From Atherix ibis (Eukaryota; Arthropoda; Insecta; Diptera; Athericidae), in NCBI GenBank assembly GCA_958298945.1, contig OY282606.1, positions 43,413,920 to 43,477,919 on the forward strand: a DNA stretch of 64,000 nucleotides, written 5' to 3'. Positions 25,032 to 34,950 of the stretch are shown here, piece by piece. The number at the start of each line of letters is the position of its first letter. Within the stretch, counting starts at the first letter, position 1. Under the pieces are notes generated by a model. That model was given only the letters and a program-made list of their open reading frames with translations. It made no database searches and was not told where the DNA came from. A program made the position numbers and the translations under genes.

Positions 25032-25124
25032 TCAATAACATAATTATTGATTTAATGCCTTTGTTTTCAATTAAGTGGAAATTAATTGAAAACAAAGGCA
25101 TTAAATCAATAATTATGTTATTGA
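25032..25124. repeat. Perfect 43-bp inverted repeat with 7-bp spacer
   Basis: Arms 25032-25074 and 25082-25124 are exact inverse copies as read by eye, separated by GTGGAAA. The arm sequence is one of the array's own landmark blocks (it contains ATTATTGATTTAATGCC). A third, direct copy of part of it follows at 25125-25152. It could extrude as a cruciform or fold as hairpin RNA. The origin looks like an inverted duplication of a satellite piece. Confidence 0.9.
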
Positions 25125-25760
25125 TATAACATAATTATTGATTTAATGCCTATCAAGCACCAATAGTCTAAGGTGTTACAAAGATTTAGAAAAATATTAA
25201 GTGGAAAATTCGAATAATAATAATCATATTTTTCTTAAACCAGAATTTCCTTATATCTTAATTTAAGAGAGAAATAAATAAAATAAAAACATCCCCACAC
25301 ACTAAACCGATGAAAAAATTTTTATAAATAATTTCTGATTTTATGCTTTTGTTTTTTGGCAGGAATATAATCGCCGGTAGCATAAGGCTTTAAGGTAAGT
25401 TTCTGGTTTATTTTACTAATTATATTAAGAGAATTTCTTTAGGTCGATGAAAAAATTTTCTTACATAGTTTTGATTTGATGCCAGTTTTTGGCCACAATA
25501 TCCTTCTCATGGTTAAATGCTTTAAGGGTCAATAGATCATTGAAAGATTCAATTTTTTTTAATCATATTTTTTTAAATAAAACTTCGTTAAGGTCTCTAT
25601 CTTAAAGAGAAATAAATTCGAAGAAAACTATAGAAAATTAATTAGTTCTAATTTGCTGCTTTCACTTTCTGACATCAATATCCTTTTCGATGGCATATAA
25701 CATAAAGCTTTGAGAAACTTTTCTATTTTCGAAATCAGCGGAAAATTTATAATTTTAATA

Positions 25761-26979
25761 ATTCTATTTTTCCTAATGAAACATTTTTTTTTTTTTTTTG
25801 TCGCTATATTTGTTAGACATAAATTTGAATTTAAAAATTTTTAGATCACATATTGATATTTGCTAATTTAATAAAAATAAATTAATGATCAATTTATGAA
25901 AATTCTAATAAAATCCTTTTACGTACTAGTAGTATATTGTTCCGATAAACTCATAAAATTGAAATTAAGGATATTTGTATACTATTAGTAAAAACAGATG
26001 AAATGTTATGCTATTCATGACAACAACTTAAGATAAGGCAGTGAATTTTGAGGGGAATTTAAATTTTCTTAGCACTTATACAAGTACAATTAAGGATATT
26101 GCAAATACTATTTTAGTAAGTGTAGTCAATCAAACATTTTAATGGCAAATGTATACTATTATATTTTGCTAATAGAATAGAGTTGAAATGAACCTGCACC
26201 ACTACAAATTCCATTTGCTCCATCTCATGTATACGACTGCTTAGTGGTATAAAAGATATCCACTTAATCGCCTGACCCTTTTCACAGTTAAGTTAAGCCC
26301 CTGCCAACAACAATAAACCGGGTCCGTTCATCTGCTTAGCAGCTTTTTGTAGTATTGTTGATAGCAATCTTGCATATATTTTCGGGTAGAAAGTCTAACG
26401 ACGGTCATAAGTAGATTCATTCTATGTACTTTTTGTCCATTTGCCCAAAGTCCATTTGTCTGCGACCTCTTCACCGAATTCACGTTCCTATCGTCGAAAC
26501 ATATTCAAGCAATAAAGACGACCCCTTGTCAGATCATATCAGTCATCTGTTGATATGTAAACTACGGTAAACTACGTGCACGCTCCATCAATGGAATTGA
26601 ATGTAGTCGTAAAATTTAGTTGACTGGATAAAATTTTTATTTTCTGTTCCAGCCGTCATTATTATACTTGTATCGGTCGTTCTAGCCGCCCCATATATCC
26701 ACATCCAAAACATCTAACCATCACCCAACTACCCACTCTTCCTTCAATCCATCCATCCATATGAACCAACGAATTCTTAATATTAACTGTTCGAAATTGT
26801 CTTGGCCCGCTCACTCTATTTAAAGGATATAAGCTTGCGAGAGGTGGTGAAGGGGGGGGGGGGGAGAGAGGGTCGGGGGTTGCTTAAATAATACTAAAAA
26901 AATAACAACAACAAAAATCTAGAACAAAAGAGTAAGGAAAATAATATATGTTTTTTAGATGCCGTCGTCTTGTATTCAC
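25761..26979. other. AT-rich non-coding DNA with a poly-G tract
   Basis: No gene supported. A run of 13 G lies at 26852-26864, followed by GAGAGAG. The 26280-26780 stretch is less AT-rich but shows no open frame of note. Confidence 0.45.
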
Positions 26980-27071
26980 CCATTCTGGTTGGATAGGAAC
27001 TATTTTTTCGAACAGTATGTGAATTGTATTAGCATAAGACATGCGAACGTGCTCCGATCTTAGATAAAAGT
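26980..27071 (-). CDS. Weak candidate exon of a host gene
   Basis: On the minus strand a GGGATTTTTCAG acceptor-like sequence is followed by 92 bp without stops, reading FYLRSEHVRMSYANTIHILF then EKIVPIQPEW, and a GTGAAT donor-like sequence. Composition is protein-like compared with the neighbours. I do not recognise it. The frame remains open beyond the donor. A chance open frame of this length is quite possible. Confidence 0.25.
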
Positions 27072-29099
27072 CTGAAAAATCCCATTGAAATAATAAAGAC
27101 ACGAAAAGGTCAAATTGCTGATATACAAATTTATCATTTTATTGTCACGTCGACGATATTTTCACAAATAAATGTCTAATAAAATTATCGAAATCGGAAA
27201 ACACTTGTCGCCCATTTTACGCCATATTCCGTACTTCATTTCGATATGTTCGTGTACACACGACGATATCAATGGGAAAATGGGTTTTGATTGGTGATAG
27301 GAGTACGGTGGAAAACTGGTGTTTGGAGAGGTAGAGTGGAACAATTTGAAGTTGGAAACATGAAATCATTGTGCATATTTTTGGAAGAGGGAGACCATTT
27401 TATTTAGTGTCATGTACATTGAGACTGGAATTGTGTCCTTTCATATGGTTCCTGTTGAATATTATCACTTGTTGAATAAAATTTGTAGGCGACAATACAA
27501 TATTTTGAGGGTGTATAATAGCAACCCAAATGAGTCACGTCGGTTGGTTGTAGAGGTTGTGTTAGCTTTCATGGGTGGATAGTGTACAAATACGGATCAA
27601 TTGAGCAGTTTAGAAACAACTCGTACAACAATTAGTTACAATATCTCGACAAATCCGTACCTTAATAGAAAATTGTGTACGATAGGATCTAGTGTCGATG
27701 ACGACTAACTTTAACCGACAACCGTACTATGGAAGCGTCGTTCAATGCAATTGGGTCTTTATTTAAACTGTTGGATCGCCCTCCTACTCTTTTAACATCT
27801 CCACTTTAGAGCTCTACAGCTGCCTATAAAATTCTTCTGTTCTCACAACCATAGACAATGTCCAGCGTTGGTCTAAGTATAACTCGCTATTGTCAATTGC
27901 TCTAAATTACCGGCAGTTTAGCTCTATTAAGCTTAATTGGTCAAATGACGCAGACAATCAGTAACATTTCGAGTGAATGCATGTTCTTCTTCGAATTTGG
28001 TGGGATTTTAAAATTTTTCGTTTTTTTTGCTTCTCTCCACTCTTGATATTAATTTTGCACAAATTTTAGCATTTCCAGACCTTTAAACATCAATAAAATT
28101 GAACAAAAATAAAAAAGTTTTGGTAACAAAAGTCGGCTAGCTAACACATTTTTTTTTGTCAACATAAAATACAAATAATAAAGTTTAAAACGAAAATTAA
28201 ATGTTTTCGTTTAAAATAAAAAAAAAAAAAAAACAATAATTATTCGCATAAAAAAAATATTCACATACACATATGTACGAAAAGAGTAAAAAAATAACCT
28301 AAATTGGGGGTAATTAAGAGAGAAAAATAAATATTTCCACACCACTAACCAATTCGAATCGATTTAGCGTTGTTGTCCCCATGATGTAATTACCCCAATT
28401 GGTCACAAATTTCCATCAGACACCCGCTAATAGTACGAATTTGTTCTGCATTTGTTCGCATTTATTTTGTAAATACCCAGAATGTACTCGTGTCGAATCG
28501 TCCTTTTCATCCCTGGCCTCTTGTTAAATTCGTGTTCGATTTTGGCCAAAATGTATATTATTTCGCCTCAATTGGACAATTTGTAAATATGCAACAGATT
28601 TCCAATTTGTTATAGAATTCTGTTTGCATTTGTTAAATACAACAGCGATGCTAATTTTTCTATCGTTAGCCACCCACTAAATACGATAAATATTGAGGTG
28701 TTTTGTTTAATTTTAACAACGGATTTGTTACAATGAATATCAAATGATTTTCGATTAGAATCTTTTTATTCAAATTTATATTAGAATTCAGCCAATAAAT
28801 GCAAAAGTTCAATTGACTCAATTAAATGGTCAACAAATGCACTTATGATAAGAGTTTATATTTATTAAAAAAAAATTGATTTTTAATGATTGTTATTCAG
28901 TTTTTTTAATGAATCATGTATAAATACGAATAATGCATATATAGTTATGCATTTATTCTAATTTATTTATACATATAAAAAAAGTTTATGAGCATAAATT
29001 GGGTTTAACGCATTGTAACGAAAATTCCCATAGATCATGTTATAATAGGTCAAGCGGATGTAAAATAAAATTTGCAATTTTGACTGAGAAAATATCACT
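27072..29099. other. AT-rich non-coding DNA
   Basis: No gene supported. A poly-A run lies at about 28219-28235, and CTCGTACA and TACTCGTG motifs occur near 27620 and 28488. Confidence 0.5.
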
Positions 29100-29668
29100 G
29101 TAAGTCCAAATTGGTTTTAGAGTAATCTAAATTGATACTAATTACAATATTTTGCAGGTCCGCAATATGATCTATAATAATTTCAAAAATATCTTAGGTC
29201 AACAATATTGTGTATTTTTACAGGTGATAGTTTTCAGAATAATTTTTAAATTATTGTTCTGGAATTTAATAAATAAGGACTTGATGTTGAGGAACTCCAA
29301 ATTGATTCTAATTATTTTGTAGGTCCTCGATATGATCTATAATAATTTCAAAAATATCTTAGGTCAACAATATTGTGTATTTTTACAGGTGATAGTTTTC
29401 AGAATAATTTTTAAATTATTGTCCTGGAAATTAATAAATGAGGACTGGACGTTAAGTAACTCCAAATTGATTCTAATTATTTTATAGGTCCTCAATATGA
29501 TCTATAATAATTTCGATAATATCTTAGGTAAATGATATTTCGTATTTTGAAAGGTGATAGTTTTTACAATAATTTTTAAACTACTAACCTGAAAATTAAT
29601 AAATAAGCACTAGCAGTGCAGGTACTCAAGATTAATACTATTTATTTTATATATAATATAACATGATT
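29100..29668. repeat. Tandem repeat, 165-bp period, about 3.3 copies
   Basis: The string TATGATCTATAATAATTTC occurs at 29166, 29331 and 29496, exactly 165 bp apart. The rest of each unit (TTAGGTCAACAATATTGTG, then CAGGTGATAGTTTT, then a CTGGAA.TTAATAAA block) repeats in register. Units 1 and 2 are nearly identical and unit 3 is more diverged. A partial fourth unit starts near 29620 and is cut at its TATGATCTA-equivalent by mariner copy 3. The array resumes at 31248. Confidence 0.88.
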
Positions 29669-29670
29669 TA

Positions 29671-30959
29671 CGAGGGTCGTTCAATCAGTCCTTAGAAAAT
29701 CCGAGAAATTGCGCTCGTAGTGTCGGTAAAGATTTTTTTTTGTAAGTAGCATTATCGACAGAAAAGCTGTCGATTTCAGCTCGATCCATAGCGTAGGTCA
29801 ATTTCTATCGTCGATTAAAGTTAACGACATTTATTTGTGCATAACAATGGAAAAAAGCGAGTTTAGGGCTGTCATCAAACATCTCCATTTGAGAGGCTTA
29901 AGCCCGAAAGAAATCAAAGCCGAGTTGGATGCAGTTCATGGCACATCTGCACCTGTGTTTGCGACGGTTTACAATTGGGTGAATGAATTTAAACGTGGCC
30001 GTTCATCCACAAAAGATGAACATCGTTCAGGACGCCCAGTTGAGGTGTCTACTCCTGAAATCATCGACAAAATCCACGATCTGATTTTGAACGATCGGCG
30101 AATTAAAGTGCGCGAATTAATTGAGGCCACGGGCATATCACAAGGTACAGTCGCTTCAATTTTGCATGAAAAATTGTCTGTGAAAAAAATTTCGGCAAGA
30201 TGGGTGCCGCGTTTGCTCTCAGAGGAGAATAAGCGCAATCGTGCAGTGGACTCTGAGGCTATGTTGGCACTCTTTCATCGCAATCCTGCCGAATTCCTTC
30301 GTCGATATGTCACTGTGGACGAAACCTGGATACACTACTACACTCCAGAAACGAAGAGGCAGTCATCACAGTGGCTTTTCAAGGGTGAACGAGCTCCGAA
30401 GAAGGCAAAACCTGTGCCATTGGCCGGCAAGGTGATGGCCACGGTCTTTTGGGATTCGCAGGGCATCATTTTTATCGACTACTTGGAAAAAGGAAAAACA
30501 ATAACAGGAGTGTATAACGCGTCGTTATTGCAACGGTTGAGCGAGGAAATCAAAGAGAAACGCCCCCATCTGAAGAAGAAAAAATCCTCTTGCATCAGGA
30601 CAATGCGCGTGTGCACACCTGCGCTGTTTCCATGGCCAAAATTGTGGAATTGAGAATGGAATTGTTGCAGCATCCCGCTTATTCACCAGATTTGGCCCCG
30701 AGTGACTATTTTCTTTTCCCCAATCTGAAGAAATGGCTTGGCGGACGACGGTTCACTTCCAACGAGGACGTCATTGCTCAAACGGATGAGTATTTTGCAG
30801 AACTTCCGAAATCCTATTTTTTGGACGGGATAAAAATTTTGGAAAAACGGTTGGAAAAGTGTATAGAGCTAAAAGGAGATTATGTTGAAAAATAAAAATT
30901 ATTTTTTTTAAAAAGCAGTGTTTTCCTTCTTTTTCTAAGGACTTATTGAACGACCCTCG
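29671..30959 (+). mobile_element. Mariner family I, copy 3 (both terminal repeats intact)
   Basis: A 1289-bp element with TA on both sides (29669-29670 and 30960-30961). It has CGAGGGTCGTTCAATCAGTC at the left and the inverse at the right. This is the best-preserved element in the window, with its only obvious coding lesion a one-base deletion. It is inserted in the fourth unit of the 165-bp array. Confidence 0.95.
29847..30895 (+). pseudogene. Family I mariner transposase with a 1-bp deletion
   Basis: The ATG at 29847 opens a full-length transposase with the N-terminal helix-turn-helix (LDAVHGTSAPV present), YVTVDETWIHYYTPE, GKVMATVFWDSQGIIFIDYL, and then an A-run. Where copy 1 has seven A (GAAGAAAAAAATCC), this copy has six near 30580-30585, which shifts the frame and gives a false end at 30653. 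The remaining sequence (MHQDNARVHT, YSPDLAPSDYFLFPNLKKWL, ELKGDYVEK) is intact in the next frame to 30895. All three aspartate codons are preserved. Loss in a homopolymer could also be a sequencing error, which would make this copy potentially complete. Confidence 0.92.
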
Positions 30960-31186
30960 TACTATTGTTTTCACCAAATATTCTTAATTCTATGGTGCAA
31001 AATTGAAGATTTCTTGTCATATTTGTTATTAAATTTAAATATCCCAAATAATCCAAAAACTATGACTGCTACCTGTGCATATAACACCGCTAATAGTGCT
31101 TTCTATCCAAATATACAAATAGTTTCCACTAATTTAAAATGACATATCCAAAATCTCCCAAAACTGGCTTAAGACGTGGAGAGTGA

Positions 31187-31246
31187 AGTTTTTTTAAAAA
31201 ACAGTTTTTTTCTATCTTTTTCTAAGGACTTATTGAACGACCCTCG
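31187..31246 (+). mobile_element. Solo 3' end of family I mariner
   Basis: About 60 bp matching the 3' untranslated tail and terminal repeat of family I (AAAAAACAGTTTTTTTCTAT, then CTTATTGAACGACCCTCG), ending at a TA (31247-31248). No transposase precedes it; the 226 bp between copy 3 and this end are unassigned. The 165-bp array continues right after it (GTCAACAATATTTTGTATTT). Confidence 0.85.
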
Positions 31247-31300
31247 TATGATCATGTCAACAATATTTTGTATTTTTTCCCTTGATACTATACTCTTTAT

Positions 31301-34300
31301 TAGAATTTTCTAAGTAACGTCCTTTGAACGAGGGACAATATTTTCCTTAAAACCGGTAATAAATAAGTCATAAATCAAGTTTTATTTTCAATCTACCTGC
31401 ATTTTATAAAAATAAGAATAAATAAAACAATAAACCAAAGAATCAAAATTTCTGTCTTGGCCTGTTTTCTGTGATCTTTCCCTGACCTGACGTTCCTACT
31501 AATATACGCTTGTACCTTCTAAAAAATCTAATTTCAAAAATATATATTTTCTAGTAGACAAAGGAATTATTTGTAGTAATAAAATATTTCTATCATATCT
31601 TTAAAATAAATTATATTCAGACATAATTCATAAATTAGAACCCTTTTATCCAAAACCGAAAAGCGTTTTTATAGTGAGAAAAAGTAGATCCACTCACACT
31701 TTAGTGCACATTTTCTAAGATGATATTTTAATAGCTTAAAAAGGAAAATACATATTAAATTAGCCTCTCATTTAAATATTTAAAAAGCGATTAGTGTATA
31801 TATAATTAAAATGTCATATTAATAAAAAAAAACGCTCATAGCTAAAAAGCTTTCTTTATTGCATTGATTAAAAGAATTTTAATAAAAGAAATAAGGTTTT
31901 CTAAGTTCAATGTGCTAAGTAAAATATTCAAAATTATAATGACAAATTAATAATAAAAAATGGCGTCGGAATAGAGTCCATTGACTTTGACAAATTTATA
32001 GATTTTTTTAAAAGTTTATATGAATTTTTATAATTATTGAAAGTAAAAAAAATAAATAAATAAATATTAAAAGAAAAAAAGACAACAAAATTTTTAAGGC
32101 CTTTAAAAAATATCATTTAAAAAAATCTGGCAACAAGGTAGACATTTTTTGATCACGTTCACTTTTGCACATAAAAAGTGGTCAGCCCCTCCCAAGACCA
32201 TAAATATCTGCATGATAATCGTGTCGTGTTAAAAGATGGCTCCGTTTTTCTTTTCGTATAGCTGTTCAGAATTTAGAACTATCAATTTGCAGAGGAAAGA
32301 GGTTGTTTTGAATTAAAATTCTCAGACGAACAGATTGCGTGTGTGACCATCGGTATGTGATGTTAATGTGGTGACCAAATACGTTTGGATCAGACAAATG
32401 GAAGAGACCTCAAACACGATATAAAGAGCTGCGAACTAGACCCTCATTAATATTCTTTTATTCTCCATCGTTTATAGAATCGAACCGGTTTACAGGTAAA
32501 ACCAGGTAAGATTTTAAATATTGGCTTTGAATAGCTCTAAGCGGAGAGAGATTCCGAATTGGAAAGAACAAAACTGGTTTCAATCAAGAGGCAGCTCTTG
32601 AAGATATCTTCGAGTTCGTTTTCTTCGAAAAAGTGAATGTGGAATCATTCCTGTCAATTTCAGAACTACACCATTTTGGTAAGTACTTACTTTTAGTCTT
32701 TTCCCTCTTTCTAAATTGTACCTCACTGACATAATCTGGTCACGATTTACAAAAAGGTTTTCAAGTAAGAAAAAAAAGCAATCACACAACAAAGTTTGAC
32801 TGCGACAGTATAGATAATCTGATATTGAAATAATGTTTTTTTTTCTATTTGTTCAGGTGCATAGATTTTCGATCAGTTCAATAAATTTTACCTGTCTACT
32901 TGATCTTGAATTTTATTTGTAAATCGTACCTTTCGATTATTTTCCTTATTGATTTGAAAATCTATTCTTGAGACCTTAGAAGATTAGGGGTTACGACTTT
33001 GAGTTGCTTTCCAGCCATTTTATATATAAAATTTATCGAATGAAAGGAAATCTTAAGTTTCCAATAGTGACTGTGGATGTAACAGTAATCAATATTAAGA
33101 TGGGTAAGTGTTTGTCTAAGAATTACTAAATGATTTTTTTCAATTTAGACATTCGTATGACTAGTAATAGAGTTAGCCTCGGCGGCATCACCGTTCAAGC
33201 CCTCTCTCCTCTACCAACACAGCCTCATACAACCCAAATTCATATAAGAAAATAAAAATTCTCAAATTCTCTTTCGACTTGTGCAAACTCTTAATTATTT
33301 TCGATGATATCATCATGGTCAGCGCTGACAGAGTACGCCTCAAATCAAATTTAAATTGACGAGAGCCAACGTCATCGCAGCAACAATAACGAACATCAGC
33401 ACGGAATGCTGGCAAATTATTTGTATTTAAAGCGCTGACAATGTCATGATGGGAAACACAAAATATCGCACATCCCCTACAGTATGCAATCAACAAAATC
33501 GACTTTTGAATAAATGAAATGAAAAACTCACATTCGATTTTAATTGAAACTTTACAAAATTCCAAAAAATTTCAACATTTCTTTCTAATTTGCCATTTTT
33601 GAATGTAGTTTTTTTTTTATGTACACATAAGACAGAGAAAAACTTTTTATTTTTTGGTGGGAGCAAAATTATTGAAATGTTGCCAATTAAATATTAAATA
33701 TTTTCTGAATTGACGAAATTTACGAAAAGATGCAATAATTTTCTTTTCGACACGGAAAGAAACAATTAACAAACAGAATAAAATATTTTCGAATGTTCGC
33801 AAAGAAGAAACAACCGAATTATGGGCAATAAAATAAATTTAATTTATTATGGTCACTTGATGCAAATGGTTTTAAATCTAATTCACTAGGGAAATTTTTA
33901 GAATTTAAGGCTAAGAATATGCATTAATTAATTAATTTATTATATTTGAATAAAAAGAAAAATTTTATTTTTTAACCGAAAAAGTGTTGAAAATTAGAAA
34001 ATTGAATAATTTTTTTTTTAATTTTTGATGTTATTCTCATTTTTTCTATTTAAATTCTAATTGACCAGGCAAGTTACTTTATTTATTTTAACAATGTTCA
34101 TACTCGTATCATCTGTAATAATAATAATCGTTTCTTGTTTATTTTGGAAAATTGAAAAATTGCCAATATCGGAAATTTGTCACTTAGAGCCTCACAATGT
34201 ATACATTTATTCGAGAGTAAAATATATATTTTTTCTTATTTTATAGTAAATGAAATGTTTTTAAAAACTTAATATAAAAAAAGAAGTTAAAATTTAAAAA

Positions 34301-34369
34301 AATAATAATAATAAAATTGGTACATTCGATAACATGTTGACAATATTGTGGCGGTTGGGGCGGGGCATA
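31301..34369. other. AT-rich region without a supported gene
   Basis: Several short frames (31934-32116, 32580-32792, 33188-33565, all minus) show no domain. 33160-33480 is less AT-rich and may hold an unrecognised repeat or exon. One CATACTCGTATC motif lies near 34094. Confidence 0.45.
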
Positions 34370-34472
34370 CAGATTATACGAGTTCACACAGTGAGAGTGT
34401 CGTCGTGGTCGTCGTCGTCGTCGGTAGTGTGTTATAATGTTTACCGCGGTCGAGTTCGACCGCGGCAAACAT
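34370..34472. repeat. GC-rich terminal zone with hairpin palindrome of an endogenous densovirus-like sequence
   Basis: A sudden GC-rich block in AT-rich DNA: (GTC)n-type sequence at 34400-34423, then a hairpin at 34437-34472. Arms ATGTTTACCGCGGTCGA and TCGACCGCGGCAAACAT (17 bp each, one mismatch) are separated by a GT loop. A TATA box follows 15 bp later and NS-like frames follow that. Parvovirus genomes end in palindromic hairpins placed just before the first promoter, so I read this as a terminal-repeat remnant. The exact left edge of the viral insertion is not visible. Confidence 0.6.
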
Positions 34473-34487
34473 CAAACAAGAAAACAG

Positions 34488-34495
34488 TATAAAAG
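34488..34495 (+). promoter_or_regulatory. TATA box of the putative viral NS promoter
   Basis: TATAAAAG lies between the hairpin and the first ATG of the NS region (34523). A TTTTCAGACA initiator-like sequence follows at 34505-34514, somewhat closer than the usual 25-30 bp. The placement fits a densovirus early promoter. Function is inferred from position only. Confidence 0.5.
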
Positions 34496-34522
34496 AGATG
34501 AAATTTTCAGACATAATTCTGT

Positions 34523-34588
34523 ATGGAGAGTGAATCCGAGCAGAGAACATCGTTATCATCAGACTACACCGAATACTTATACGTATAA
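34523..34588 (+). pseudogene. Short start ORF of the endogenous NS region, cut off by a mariner
   Basis: A 21-codon ORF beginning at an ATG 28 bp after the TATA box, acidic and tyrosine-containing (SESEQRTS, then DYTEYLYV), ending in TAA at the edge of a truncated mariner. Just beyond that mariner, the long NS frame opens with a segment of the same flavour (EDFTEYEYSP). I infer that this ORF is the original amino end of the non-structural protein and that the mariner separated it from the rest. The frames no longer match, which fits later deletion at the junction. Confidence 0.45.
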
Positions 34589-34590
34589 GT

Positions 34591-34947
34591 CCTTCACGGA
34601 ATTCGTCTTTGAGCGAGCGTCGGCCACGATTGAATTCGTTGTACCAGTTTTTCACAGTGCTATAGGATGGTGCTTCATAGCCATACAAAGATTTAAGTTC
34701 ATCGATGCACTCTTGTCGTGATAATCCACGCCGAAAGTTGTGAAAAATGATCGCACGAAAATGTTCACGAGTTAATTCCATTTTTTTGCCAAATTGATTT
34801 TTTCAAGTCACTGTAAACAACACAAATGATAGTCGTACGTCAAAACGTTCTGAGTACGTTTATGCTAAAAAATGTCAAACTTTCCAATGGAAATGTCAGA
34901 TCGCACCTGGCAACACTTAGTGTTGCCTAGGCCAGAAATATATATAG
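34591..34947 (-). mobile_element. Truncated mariner (5' end only) inside the endogenous virus
   Basis: The minus strand carries a 5' terminus (CTATATATATTTCTGGCC reading inward from 34947), a leader of about 165 bp and the first 63 codons of a mariner transposase (ATG at 34781, MELTREHFRAIIFHNFRRGL, then YGYEAPSYSTVKNWYNEF). Homology ends abruptly after EFREG at 34591, where viral-type sequence resumes next to a perfect 16-bp palindrome (34575-34590). The lineage is distinct from families I, III and IV. Viral-type sequence flanks it on both sides, so it inserted after, or arrived with, the virus. Confidence 0.82.
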
Positions 34948-34950
34948 TAG

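Larger units (their letters stand above)
22050..25760. repeat. Degenerate tandem array, period roughly 180-225 bp, interrupted by mariners
   Basis: Two landmarks recur in the same order with irregular spacing. One is a CTGATTTAATGC-like string (22102, about 22270, about 22491, 22670, 25046, 25135, 25335, 25471, 25648). The other is an AATATCCTTTTCGATGGTAT-like string (22296, 22521, 22699, about 25505, about 25678). Each unit also has a run like AAGGGAATTTTCT and a block with GAAAAAATT. Copies are diverged, so this is an old satellite-like array. The nested mariners at 22767-24900 sit in it. Period and extent are estimates by eye. Confidence 0.55.

Noticed and set aside
22050..25760. CRISPR-like array
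   Set aside because: Unit length, lack of constant short repeats and unique spacers, and eukaryotic context exclude it.
30570..30660. Programmed frameshift in mariner copy 3
   Set aside because: Mariner transposases are read in one frame and copy 1 has the extra A. A simple deletion or sequencing error is enough.
34241..34468. Arg/Pro-rich minus-strand ORF across the GC-rich block
   Set aside because: Produced by the (GTC)n-type sequence and palindrome of the viral terminal zone; no protein signature.
34437..34721. 94-codon plus-strand ORF starting in the palindrome
   Set aside because: It begins in the hairpin and runs into antisense mariner sequence, so it is a chance fusion. The better NS start is the ATG at 34523.
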